This document shows, piece after piece, positions 26,532 through 34,898 of a stretch of DNA of 64,000 nt; within the stretch, counting starts at the first letter, position 1; the number at the start of each line of letters is the position of its first letter. The notes under the pieces were generated by a model, which saw only the letters and a list, made by a program, of their open reading frames with translations, searched no databases and was not told the origin of the DNA. The stretch is from an uncultured Bacteroidota bacterium. Its GTDB lineage: Bacteria; Bacteroidota; Rhodothermia; Rhodothermales; Salinibacteraceae. The stretch lies in contig CAJXKO010000006.1 of NCBI GenBank assembly GCA_913055845.1, positions 1 through 64,000 on the forward strand, in the 5' to 3' direction. A program made the translations under genes and the position numbers.

Positions 26532-28487
26532 CTACTCGGAGACGGGAGAAAGCTCAAAGACGAGCGGCGTCTCCATGTCCGTTTCGATGAGAACCCTACG
26601 CGTGACGGATTGGTAGCCCTCTTTCTCAATCTGAATCGTATGCTGCCCCACGCGAAGCGTGAGGCGCTGGGGCGTATACCCGACCGTCTCGCCGTCTACC
26701 CGGACTGTTGCGTTCGGCAGGGGGGTGCCGCCAGGGCTCCGGGCCGTCACCGCGAGGTCTACGCGCTCCGTAAAGTCGACTGTCCGTTGATAGCGCTCGC
26801 CGGCCTCCAACTGAAGTTGTGTCTCCCATTGCCCGAGCGGAGAGGTAATGGTGAGGCGATGGGTCCCCGGAGAAAGAGAGTCGACGACGGCCCCACCTGA
26901 GCGCGGAGACCGCCGGGTGCCGTTGATTTGTACGTCGCCCGACGGCACGACCTGCAGGCGCACGACGGCGGGTCGGGGCACCAGCTCTCGGGTGACGACG
27001 GTGGTGTCCTCTTCCTGGACTGTGATCGTCGTCTCAAGAGGGTGATGATCATTGAGGCGAAGAACGACGCGGTGGGGACCCGGCTCCAGGTTCCCCATCG
27101 TGAGGGGCGTGCGGCCCACCGGCGAGCCGTCAAGACGTACCTCCGCATTCCCCGGCTGGGAGCGGATAGAAAGCACGCTCCGGGATGAGGGTTGCTGGAC
27201 GTCGGAGCGCTCCTCGTCCGCCTTGGACGTACGAGAGGAGGGCTGAGCCGAAGACTCCGACGGCTGCGCCCCTTGCGCGGGGCTCTCAGTGTCAGATTCG
27301 GACGAGGAAGGAGTGGACGGTGTGCGAGGGGAATCCGTGTCGGTGGTAGGGGCTGGAGGGTGTTGTTCGTTCTCCGATTCATCGGTTCCCGCCGCGGCCC
27401 CCGATGGGTGACGGGAGGTGTTGAAAGCTTCGGTCCTGCCGGTGTCGCGCTCCGTGACCGTTTGTCCTGCCGCAGCAATCTGGCTCGCTGTGTCGGGAGA
27501 CGACGGCGACGAGACGGAGAGAATGGGAAGCCCGAGCGTAGCCCGCACGCCGACGTACACGCCCACCAAGACCAGCAGCACGACGGCGGCGCCCCCCGCC
27601 CACCGTCCCGCCGAGAGTGCGTCGCTCGGGGCCGAGGCCTCGGGGCGGAGGACAGAGGCGTCGTCCTCCGGCACGGGCAGACGGTCCAGGGCCGCCTGGG
27701 CATCGGACGGACGGCTCGCAGGATCTGTCGACAGAAGGTCCATCACCACCTGTTCGACGGGTAGAGGAATCGACGGCTCGTGCGCCGACGGCGGGGGGAA
27801 GGCTCCCTCCACAATCGACTGCTGGATGTGGAAATCGCTGCCCGACCGGTCGAAGGGAAGCCGTCCGGTAAACGCCTCGTAGGCGATGAGGCCCACGGAG
27901 AACAGGTCGCTCGCCGCATCTACATTCTGAAGTCCCTCCACCTGTTCTGGGGACATGTACGCCACCGTGCCCAGTTGGTCGTGCGTCGCCGTCAACTCCG
28001 CGTCGGACGCCAGAATTTTGGCCAGCCCAAAGTCCGTGATGACCGCCTGGCCGGTTTCGTCCAGCAGGATGTTGCTCGGCTTCAGGTCCCGGTGCAGCAC
28101 GCCCGACGCGTGGGCGTGCCCCACGGCCGTCAGCACTTGGCGAAGCAACGACAGCGCTGCGGAGGGGGCGAGCGCGCCCTGCCGGCGCAGGACGGTCTGC
28201 AGCGAGGGTCCCTCGACGTGTTCCATGACGAAGAAGAGGGCCTCGTCCGTCTCCCGCATCGTGTAGACGTCCACGATACCGTCGGCGTCGAGCCGGGCCA
28301 GGGCCTTGGCCTCTTCGCGGAAGCGCTGCACGAAGGTGTCGTCGTTGGCCAGATGAGGTGCAATCACCTTCAGCGCCACGGTCTTTTCGAGGGCCTGATC
28401 TGTGGCCCGGTACACGGTACCCATGCCGCCGCGGCCGATCACTGCGTCGAGGCGATAGCCGTCCAGTACGTCGCCGACGTCGGGCAC
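26532..28487 (-). CDS. Transmembrane Ser/Thr protein kinase with PEGA repeats
   Basis: Hanks-type kinase of 651 residues starting at a GTG. The catalytic domain (11-270) is complete: glycine loop GRGGMGTVYRA, Lys40 (VALK), HRDLKPSN with catalytic Asp134, and DFGLAK with Asp152. A single membrane helix (about 297-315) follows. Next is a Ser/Pro/Glu-rich stalk, then PEGA-type beta repeats in the extracytoplasmic part (LSIRSQPGNAEVRLDGSPVG, VRLQVVPSGDVQING, NATVRVDGETVGYTP). The architecture suggests that an envelope signal is sensed by the PEGA part and passed to the cytoplasmic kinase. It is convergent with the T9SS protein gene (21 bp between stops). Substrates are unknown. Confidence 0.92.
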   Translation of the reverse strand: MPDVGDVLDGYRLDAVIGRGGMGTVYRATDQALEKTVALKVIAPHLANDDTFVQRFREEAKALARLDADGIVDVYTMRETDEALFFVMEHVEGPSLQTVLRRQGALAPSAALSLLRQVLTAVGHAHASGVLHRDLKPSNILLDETGQAVITDFGLAKILASDAELTATHDQLGTVAYMSPEQVEGLQNVDAASDLFSVGLIAYEAFTGRLPFDRSGSDFHIQQSIVEGAFPPPSAHEPSIPLPVEQVVMDLLSTDPASRPSDAQAALDRLPVPEDDASVLRPEASAPSDALSAGRWAGGAAVVLLVLVGVYVGVRATLGLPILSVSSPSSPDTASQIAAAGQTVTERDTGRTEAFNTSRHPSGAAAGTDESENEQHPPAPTTDTDSPRTPSTPSSSESDTESPAQGAQPSESSAQPSSRTSKADEERSDVQQPSSRSVLSIRSQPGNAEVRLDGSPVGRTPLTMGNLEPGPHRVVLRLNDHHPLETTITVQEEDTTVVTRELVPRPAVVRLQVVPSGDVQINGTRRSPRSGGAVVDSLSPGTHRLTITSPLGQWETQLQLEAGERYQRTVDFTERVDLAVTARSPGGTPLPNATVRVDGETVGYTPQRLTLRVGQHTIQIEKEGYQSVTRRVLIETDMETPLVFELSPVSE

Positions 28488-28547
28488 GACAACCGTGAGA
28501 GTGAATTAGAAGGTCAGCAAAGGAGGGACCGCTCGGGAGGTGTTCGA

Positions 28548-29996
28548 CTAGAAGAAGCGCAACACCCAGTCCGCCAGGCGGCTGGTAAGGCGGTCGTAAG
28601 GCGGATATAACGGGCGGAGGAGGGCCGATCCGTGCGAGCGACGAAGAACGGATCGTTCATTGGAAAATTCTCGGAAGCCGCGACGACCGTGTCCCCGGCC
28701 GAGGCCACTCTCACCCGTGCCGCCGAACGGGAGGTTTGGGTTCACGAAGTGGAGCAGTGCCTCGTTGACGCAGGTGCTGCCGGCGGTGGTGCGGCTCAGG
28801 ATCGTTTCCACGGTCGATTCCCGCTCGGAAAACAGGTAGAGGGACAGTGGGTCCGGCCGGTTGTTGATGACCTGGAGGGCCTCGTCGAGTGTCGTGTAGG
28901 GGAGGACGGGGAGGAGAGGCCCGAAGATTTCCTCTTGCATCAGGGCGCAGTCGAGCGGGACGTCGGTGAGGACAGTAGGTGACACGTAGTTTGTGTCCGC
29001 GTCGTGGTGGCCGCCCTGAACCACGGTGGTCCCGGCGTCCACGGCGCCGTGCAGAAGGTTGGTGATGTGCTCGTAGTGCTGATCGTGGATGAGGCGCGCG
29101 TAGTCGGTGCTCGCCCGCTGCGCCGCGGCCGTGGCCCCGTAAAACTGCCGGACGTGCGTCACGATCTGGTCCACCAGGGCATCGTGAACGCTCTCCTCGA
29201 CCAGCACGTAGTCGGGGGCGATGCAGGTCTGGCCGGCGTTGGTGTACTTGGCCCAGGCAATGCGCCCGGCGGTCGCTTCCAGGTTGGCCGTAGCGTCGAC
29301 CACCGTGGGGGACTTGCCGCCGAGTTCGAGCGTGATGGACGCAAGGTGCTCCGCGGCGGCCTTCATCACGCGCCGGCCAATGGTGGGACTCCCCGTAAAG
29401 TAGATGTGGTCGAACGGCTGTCGCGTGAGCGCCTCAGCCACGTCCGGCCCACCGGTGACCACTCGGACCTCGCGCTCGTCGTACAGGTCCGCGATCAGCT
29501 CCTGCAGCTCTGCGGCCGTGCGGGGCGCGTGTTCGGACGGCTTCAGCACCGCGCAGTTGCCCGCCGCCAGGGCGCTCACGAGCGGGCCGAGTGTAAGGTT
29601 GACGGGGTAGTTCCAGGGGGCCATGATGAGCACTGTGCCCTTAGGCTCGTAGTGGAGGGCCGACCGGCTCCCAGCGAACAGGAGCGGCGAGCGCACGCGG
29701 TCCGGCGCCATCCAGTCGTCAAGGTGGGCGATGGCGTGCTCGATCTCTTTCGTGATCGCCTTGAGTTCGGTCAGGTCGATTTCCACCGGGGCCTTCGCGA
29801 AATCAGCGTCCAGCGCGTCGTAGAAGACCTCGCGCCGATCCAGAAGCGCATCGGCCAGGCGCTGAAGTTTGGTCTTGCGCTGCGCGGCAGAGGTCTGTCG
29901 CACGACCGGGGCACGGGCTTGCAACGTCTCGACGATCTGCCGAAGGTCGGCCTCGGAGTAGGAAGTGGGCACGGGAAGCGGGTCAGAGGTTTGCAT
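28548..29996 (-). CDS. Aldehyde dehydrogenase, class 3-like (fatty/aryl aldehyde type)
   Basis: NAD(P)-dependent oxidation of an aldehyde to the acid. The 482-residue protein shows the general-base motif LELGGKSP (Glu224), the catalytic Cys258 in NAGQTCIAPDY and the cofactor loop YFTGSPTIGR. The class 3 features are a short N-terminal region, the catalytic segment reading TCIAPDYVLV, and a C-terminus with NPNLPFGGTGESGLGRGHG followed by an extra basic and hydrophobic tail (SRLADWVLRFF) like the membrane-associated tail of fatty aldehyde dehydrogenases. The substrate is probably a medium or long aliphatic aldehyde or coniferyl-type aldehyde. It lies 60 bp downstream of the kinase start on the same strand and is divergent from the nicotinamidase gene. 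Confidence 0.93.
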   Translation of the reverse strand: MQTSDPLPVPTSYSEADLRQIVETLQARAPVVRQTSAAQRKTKLQRLADALLDRREVFYDALDADFAKAPVEIDLTELKAITKEIEHAIAHLDDWMAPDRVRSPLLFAGSRSALHYEPKGTVLIMAPWNYPVNLTLGPLVSALAAGNCAVLKPSEHAPRTAAELQELIADLYDEREVRVVTGGPDVAEALTRQPFDHIYFTGSPTIGRRVMKAAAEHLASITLELGGKSPTVVDATANLEATAGRIAWAKYTNAGQTCIAPDYVLVEESVHDALVDQIVTHVRQFYGATAAAQRASTDYARLIHDQHYEHITNLLHGAVDAGTTVVQGGHHDADTNYVSPTVLTDVPLDCALMQEEIFGPLLPVLPYTTLDEALQVINNRPDPLSLYLFSERESTVETILSRTTAGSTCVNEALLHFVNPNLPFGGTGESGLGRGHGRRGFREFSNERSVLRRSHGSALLRPLYPPYDRLTSRLADWVLRFF

Positions 29997-30160
29997 CGGT
30001 GCGTCGAGCGGTTGAGAATGTCGTCTGTCCTAACCACCGGCCTGATTCTAATGGTCCCGGGCCGAATGGGGCAAACAACCCCGTGGATTGGGGCGTATCG
30101 AACACGACCTGGGTCCGACCCAACGCTCGATCTCTTTTGGACGACCGCTCTGCACTCCCG

Positions 30161-30787
30161 ATGGATGCACTGCTGATTATTGACCTCCAGAATGACTTTT
30201 GTCCCGGCGGGGCCCTGGCGGTGCCGGACGGCGACGCGATTGTGCCTACGGTGAATGAGCTCGCCGATGGATTCTCGCACGTGCTACAGACGCAGGACTG
30301 GCATCCGGCTGGGCACCAGTCGTTTGCGTCGTCTCATCCTGAGCATGATCCCATGGACGTGATTGAGGTGGACTACGGCGAGCAGGTGCTGTGGCCCGAT
30401 CACTGTGTGCAGGGGACGGAGGGGGCGGCGTTTCATCCGGACCTCGACACGACGCACGCGGAGCTCATCCTCCGCAAGGGGTTCCGGCCGGAGATTGACT
30501 CGTACTCGGCCTTTTACGAGAACGACGGCGAAACCCCGACCGGTCTCACCGGCTACCTCCGGGCCCGGGACATCGACACGCTTTACCTGTGCGGGCTCGC
30601 AACTGACTTCTGCGTGAAGTGGTCGGCCGTCGACGGACGCAAAGAGGGGTTTGACGTATACGTGATCGAGGATGCCACGCGCGGCATCGACCAGGACGGC
30701 TCGTTGGCGCAGGCGTGGGACGAGATGAATAGTGCCGGTGTGCAAGTCATCTCGTCGGAGGCGGCGATGGATCTGGCAGTGGCGTAG
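30161..30787 (+). CDS. pncA: Nicotinamidase
   Basis: Hydrolyses nicotinamide to nicotinate in the NAD salvage pathway. The 208-residue isochorismatase-fold protein has the catalytic triad Asp8 (LIIDLQNDFCPGG), Lys106 (LRKGF) and Cys151 (GLATDFCVKWSA), and metal ligands Asp46, His48 and His81 (QDWHPAGHQSF, WPDHCVQGT). All are in canonical positions. The ATG at 30161 starts the fold directly; the longer open frame upstream is not protein-like. It is a single-gene unit, divergent from the aldehyde dehydrogenase gene (164 bp) and convergent with the next gene. Confidence 0.95.
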   Translation: MDALLIIDLQNDFCPGGALAVPDGDAIVPTVNELADGFSHVLQTQDWHPAGHQSFASSHPEHDPMDVIEVDYGEQVLWPDHCVQGTEGAAFHPDLDTTHAELILRKGFRPEIDSYSAFYENDGETPTGLTGYLRARDIDTLYLCGLATDFCVKWSAVDGRKEGFDVYVIEDATRGIDQDGSLAQAWDEMNSAGVQVISSEAAMDLAVA

Positions 30788-30844
30788 GGTGATTCGGGGC
30801 CTCGCTGAGGTATCTCGATGCGGTACCGATTAGACCAATCACCC
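30787..30844. terminator. Possible bidirectional hairpin between convergent genes
   Basis: Outer arms GGGTGATT (30787-30794) and AATCACCC (30837-30844) enclose a CCTC-GCT-GAGG hairpin and a CGGTACCG palindrome. It begins at the last base of the nicotinamidase stop codon and ends 9 bases from the stop of the next, convergent gene. There is no clear T-run on either strand. Confidence 0.35.
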
Positions 30845-30852
30845 CGACGCTT

Positions 30853-32454
30853 TCAGTCCGCCAGTCGGATTAGTGTTTTGAGGATCCTGAGTGTTGTGTC
30901 TTCAGGGGCTCCCTCCGTCCTCACCTTTACGTGCCGCGGGTCCTCTAGGGCATCGGGGGCCTCGTAGCGTTCGGTGAGCATTTCAAAGTCGCTCGCTCGT
31001 GCGTCAGAGGCAGTGGCGTCGTCGGCCGATCGTCGGCGAAGGCGGCGTTTCAGTTCCTCGTCGGGGGCAGTTAACTCCACGAAGACGTGTGGCACGTCTG
31101 CCGCCTGGAGCGTCGTGCGCAGTCGCTCCCGCTGCGCGTAGCGGCTAAAGGTGGCGTCGAGCACCGTTCCGCGGTGTCGACGGGCCGCTCGGCGGGCACG
31201 GGTCCGAAGGGTGGCGTAGGTGGCCTCGCTCATCGCATCGGTGTACAGGCGCTCCCGTGTTTCGGCGTCGGCCCGCCCATGGAGGGGAACGCCTGCGTGC
31301 GCCTTTCGGATGCGGTCGGAAGCAAGTTGGGGCCAGCCCAGGGCGCGCGCCACGGCCATGGCCTGTGTGCTCTTGCCGGTGCCTGGACGGCCCATGATGA
31401 CTACCACGAGCGGTGTGCTTCCGGCCACGGCGTAGCGGAGCGCCCATTGATAGTGGTGCCGGGCCTGTGCGCGGCTCCGGGCACGTTCGGGGAGAGGGAT
31501 CGCGTCCTCGGTCGCTTGCAGCCCCCCCACCTTGCCTCGCACCTGCGCGCGCTGACTCTTATAGAACGGAATGAGCCGTCGCAGGTCGGGATCGTCTAGG
31601 CCCTGCGCCATCCGCTCCACGAAGCGGCGGGAGAGGCCCGGATGCCCGTGGTGGTCCAAATCCATGGCCAGGAAGGCCACGTCGTTCGCCACGTCGAGGT
31701 GCCGGAACTCCTCATTGAACTCGATGCAGTCGAAGATGGCCACCCGCTCGTCGGTAACGTGCACGTGCTCCAGCCGCAGGTCGCCGTGCCCCTCCACGAA
31801 AAAGCCCCCAGCGCGGCGCTGGTGCAGGAGGGAGGCGTACTGGTCGTAGAACCGCCGTGCATAGAACTGCAGCGCCTCGTGGGCCGGCGCCGAGAGTAGT
31901 GTGCCCACATGGCCCTCCGCCTCGTCGAAGTTCTCTTCCGTCACGGCCCGCAGCCGGTCGATGCGTCCTGCCTCTGCCACCTTGGCGGTGGCGGGGCAGG
32001 ACTCATAGAACGCGCAGAGCGTCTGTACCACGCGGTCAATTTCCGGAGCGCCCGCATCGCCCCGTGCCAGGCGAGCATCGAGAAAGTGGCTCGGCTCCAA
32101 ATAGTGCATCTTTACTGCCACCTCCACGACCTCCCCCGAGTTTGGATCTCCTTCCACCCGAAGGCCTGCGTCGGTCTGTACGATGGGCACTACGCCCTCG
32201 TACGTGCCGGGGGCGAGGCGACGGTTCAGTTGCACCTCCTCGTTGGCATAGTGGCGCCGTCGGTCGAGGGTGGAGAAGTCCAGAAAGGCCAGCGCAACGG
32301 GCTTTTTGATTTTATAGACCCGGGGCGGCGCAAGCGCAATGAGCGAGATGTGCGTTTGCTTGAACTCAATCCGGTCTGGATTGTGGGGGTACGCCTCCGG
32401 GTGCGAGAGGGCTTCTTTCAGTGCTGGGATTGACGGGGAGGAAGAAGACGGCAT
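30853..32454 (-). CDS. Fusion of aminoglycoside-phosphotransferase-like kinase and P-loop kinase
   Basis: 533-residue two-domain protein. The N-terminal 340 residues are a small-molecule kinase fold (phosphotransferase-like) with KIKKPVALAFLDFSTLD, GGFFVEGHGDLRLEHVHV (catalytic loop, with D and H of the HGDLR motif) and IFDCIEFNEEFRHLDVANDV (metal-binding segment). The C-terminal 180 residues are an AAA_33-type P-loop kinase with Walker A MGRPGTGKST and DATFSRYAQRERLR. This arrangement (COG2187 joined to COG0645) is widespread, but the substrate is unknown to me. It is annotated by others as an aminoglycoside phosphotransferase family/ATP-binding protein; drug resistance should not be assumed. 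The ATG at 32454 is preferred because upstream translation is low quality. Confidence 0.85.
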   Translation of the reverse strand: MPSSSSPSIPALKEALSHPEAYPHNPDRIEFKQTHISLIALAPPRVYKIKKPVALAFLDFSTLDRRRHYANEEVQLNRRLAPGTYEGVVPIVQTDAGLRVEGDPNSGEVVEVAVKMHYLEPSHFLDARLARGDAGAPEIDRVVQTLCAFYESCPATAKVAEAGRIDRLRAVTEENFDEAEGHVGTLLSAPAHEALQFYARRFYDQYASLLHQRRAGGFFVEGHGDLRLEHVHVTDERVAIFDCIEFNEEFRHLDVANDVAFLAMDLDHHGHPGLSRRFVERMAQGLDDPDLRRLIPFYKSQRAQVRGKVGGLQATEDAIPLPERARSRAQARHHYQWALRYAVAGSTPLVVVIMGRPGTGKSTQAMAVARALGWPQLASDRIRKAHAGVPLHGRADAETRERLYTDAMSEATYATLRTRARRAARRHRGTVLDATFSRYAQRERLRTTLQAADVPHVFVELTAPDEELKRRLRRRSADDATASDARASDFEMLTERYEAPDALEDPRHVKVRTEGAPEDTTLRILKTLIRLAD

Positions 32455-32640
32455 GCAGTCGAATGAATTGCAAGCATTTGCGATGCAGGGGATCTCCGCA
32501 GGGGCACGGGTCGCGCGCAAGATAGGAAGATAGGATAGGGGCGTGCGGACCGAGAACTTTTTGCCCCACGGTGGCCGGTCTTGGTGGGATCGATACCAGT
32601 GGGCATGACTCATCGTGCCCGAGACGCCCGCGTGTCGGGA

Positions 32641-34800
32641 TTAGTCGTAAAAGAACGCCTCCTGCGCGGCCTGGGTGCGGAGCCGCTCGGCCGGTCGGAA
32701 GCGATCCCCGTGTCGGGCTTCCAGGCGCTCTAGGGCGTCGACGATTGTCCCCGGCCCTTCGCGGTCGACGTGGCGGAATGGGCCGCCCCGAAACGGCGGA
32801 AAGCCGAGTCCGAAAACGGCCCCGAGGTCGCCGTCGATGGGGGCGCGGAGCACCCCGTCCTCCAAGCAGCGCACGGCCTCATTTACCATCATGAGGAGGA
32901 GGCGGTCCTGGATTGCCTCAGCGGGCGGTGTGGACCGTGTGGGCGCATCGGTGAAATGGTAGACGCCCTCGTTCACGCCCTCTGGGTCCTTGTCGTCCGC
33001 GGCATCGTCCGCATCGTAGCGGTAGAAGCCCACGTTGGTTTTTTGGCCCAGGAGATCGGTCTCGGCGAGGCGGGCGGCGCTATCGCTGATGGTGACGCGG
33101 GCGTCAGCCAGGGCGTCCCCCATGATGTCTGTGATCTTGGCTGCCACGTCCAGGCCCACGAGGTCGAACAGTTCGAAGGGCCCCATCGGGAACCCGGCGT
33201 CTTTCATCGCCTCGTCGACGGCCTCTACCTCCGCCCCCGCGTCGAAGAGCAGGAGTGCCTCGTTCATGTAGAGCGCCAGGATCCGGGTGGTGTAGAATCC
33301 AGGCCCGTCGCGCACCACGATCACAGTTTTACCCTGTGCCAGCCCCGCAGCGTAGGCCGTGGCGAGGGCGGTATCGGACGTTTGCTCGGTCATCACGATT
33401 TCCAGAAGCGGAATGTCCGGCACCGGGGAAAAATAGTGCATGCCCAGGACGCGTGAGGGGTCGTCCACCCCCTCAGCAATTTGTGTGATGGGCAGGGCGG
33501 AGGTGTTGGAGGCCAGTACTGTGTTTGGGCCCACCACGTCCTCGACATCGGAAAGCACGTCATGCTTGATCGACAGCTCCTCCGGCACTGCCTCAATCAC
33601 GAGGTCACAGGCCCGGAGTGGTGCGTAATCGGCCGTGGGCACGACCCGCTCGGTCCGCTGATCGCGGGTGAAGGCGTTGATGATGCCCTTTGCACGCTGC
33701 GCTTCGAATGCCTCCCACACGGACTTCTTGCCTTGAGCTGCTAAATCGAGCGACTGGTCCTTGAGCACCACACTCGGTCCGTTTTCGGTCGTCACCTGTG
33801 CGATGCCGCTGCCCATGAGGCCGGCCCCGAGTACGCCCACCGTGTCGACGGACCGCGCCGCGTCGGGCATCGGGTTTTTCTCGGCGCTCCGTTTGGCAAA
33901 AAAGAGGGAGACGAGTGCCTGCGATTCGGGTGTGAAGACGAGGTCGCCGAAGTGGCGCTGTTCGGTCTCCAGGCCTTGCTCCAGGCCTTGCTCCAGGCCG
34001 GTGCGTACGGCGTCGATGATCCGGGGCGGCGCCGGGTAGTTGCCCCGCGTCCGCTGCTCGGTCCGCTTGCCGGCCTGTTGGTAAATGACGCGACGACTCA
34101 CAGGGTTGCTCTCCAGGAGTCGATCGCCCCAAGACCCATCCTCTCGATCGGGGGAAAGCTCGCCTCTGGCCAGCTGTTGGGCGGCGCGCCGGGCCGCCGC
34201 TGTGAGGCCCGGCGGGTGGATGAGGGCGTCCACCAGTCCCATCCGCCGAGCCTTCTCAGGGTACACATTTTTGCCGGTGAGCATGAGCGTGAGGGCTTGC
34301 TGCAGACCCACCAGACGGGGCAGGAGTTGTGTGCCGCCCCCGCCTGGAAGCAGTCCCAACTGTACTTCCGGAAGGGCCATTTTCGTGGCGTTGGCCGTGG
34401 AGGCGATGCGGTAGTCGCAGTTCAGGGCCATCTCCAGTCCGCCGCCCATCACAGGTCCATGCAGCGCGGCAACGGTGGGCACGTCGAGGGACCGTACGCG
34501 GCGGCCAAGATCGTGCGCTTCCCCGCTCAACTTACGCGCATCGGCGGGAATCTCAAAGTTTTGCAGCATTTCCAGGTCCGCCCCCACGATGAACGACGCG
34601 GGTTTGCCGCTGGTGAAGACGAGGCCTGTGAGGTCCGCCTGGGCATCGAGGATATCCAGGGCCTCAGTAAACGCATTGAGGGTTTCCCCCGAGATTTTAT
34701 TGACCGACGCGGTGGGGTCGTCAAGCTCTAGCGTGGCAACCCCTGAATCGTCGACGGCGAGGGAAAGCAGATTCGTGGAGACGTCAAGCTGTACGGGCAT
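32641..34800 (-). CDS. fadJ: Fatty-acid oxidation multifunctional protein: enoyl-CoA hydratase/3-hydroxyacyl-CoA dehydrogenase
   Basis: Catalyses the second and third steps of beta-oxidation. Order: crotonase domain (about 1-200) with oxyanion-hole segments KPASFIVGADLEML and HGPVMGGGLEMALNCDYRIA; linker; NAD-binding domain with the dinucleotide fingerprint VGVLGAGLMGSGIAQV; SNTSALPITQIA and GMHYFSPVPDIPLLEIV typical of 3-hydroxyacyl-CoA dehydrogenase; and the C-terminal helical dimerisation domains (DAGFPMGPFELFDLVGLDV). The length of 719 residues fits FadJ/FadB. The linker holds an in-frame tandem repeat of Leu-Glu-Gln-Gly (LEQGLEQGLE) encoded by a 12-bp repeat. The ATG at 34800 is chosen. 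It lies 98 bp after the thiolase gene, its functional partner. Confidence 0.95.
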   Translation of the reverse strand: MPVQLDVSTNLLSLAVDDSGVATLELDDPTASVNKISGETLNAFTEALDILDAQADLTGLVFTSGKPASFIVGADLEMLQNFEIPADARKLSGEAHDLGRRVRSLDVPTVAALHGPVMGGGLEMALNCDYRIASTANATKMALPEVQLGLLPGGGGTQLLPRLVGLQQALTLMLTGKNVYPEKARRMGLVDALIHPPGLTAAARRAAQQLARGELSPDREDGSWGDRLLESNPVSRRVIYQQAGKRTEQRTRGNYPAPPRIIDAVRTGLEQGLEQGLETEQRHFGDLVFTPESQALVSLFFAKRSAEKNPMPDAARSVDTVGVLGAGLMGSGIAQVTTENGPSVVLKDQSLDLAAQGKKSVWEAFEAQRAKGIINAFTRDQRTERVVPTADYAPLRACDLVIEAVPEELSIKHDVLSDVEDVVGPNTVLASNTSALPITQIAEGVDDPSRVLGMHYFSPVPDIPLLEIVMTEQTSDTALATAYAAGLAQGKTVIVVRDGPGFYTTRILALYMNEALLLFDAGAEVEAVDEAMKDAGFPMGPFELFDLVGLDVAAKITDIMGDALADARVTISDSAARLAETDLLGQKTNVGFYRYDADDAADDKDPEGVNEGVYHFTDAPTRSTPPAEAIQDRLLLMMVNEAVRCLEDGVLRAPIDGDLGAVFGLGFPPFRGGPFRHVDREGPGTIVDALERLEARHGDRFRPAERLRTQAAQEAFFYD

Positions 34801-34898
34801 TGCTACGGGGCGTTGGAAGGAGAAGTGTTGGGGGGCTTGAGGCGAAAAACAGGGGGCGGATCCCTTGTATCTGGTGCACAGAAGGCCGGTCGAGGCCA

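Noticed and set aside
29004-30176. 390-codon plus-strand frame
   Set aside because: It is antisense to the aldehyde dehydrogenase gene, whose catalytic residues are all in place.
30853-32454. Antibiotic-resistance gene call for the phosphotransferase-like fusion
   Set aside because: The fold is shared with many metabolite kinases, and the P-loop kinase fusion partner is typical of a widespread metabolic family, so resistance is not supported.
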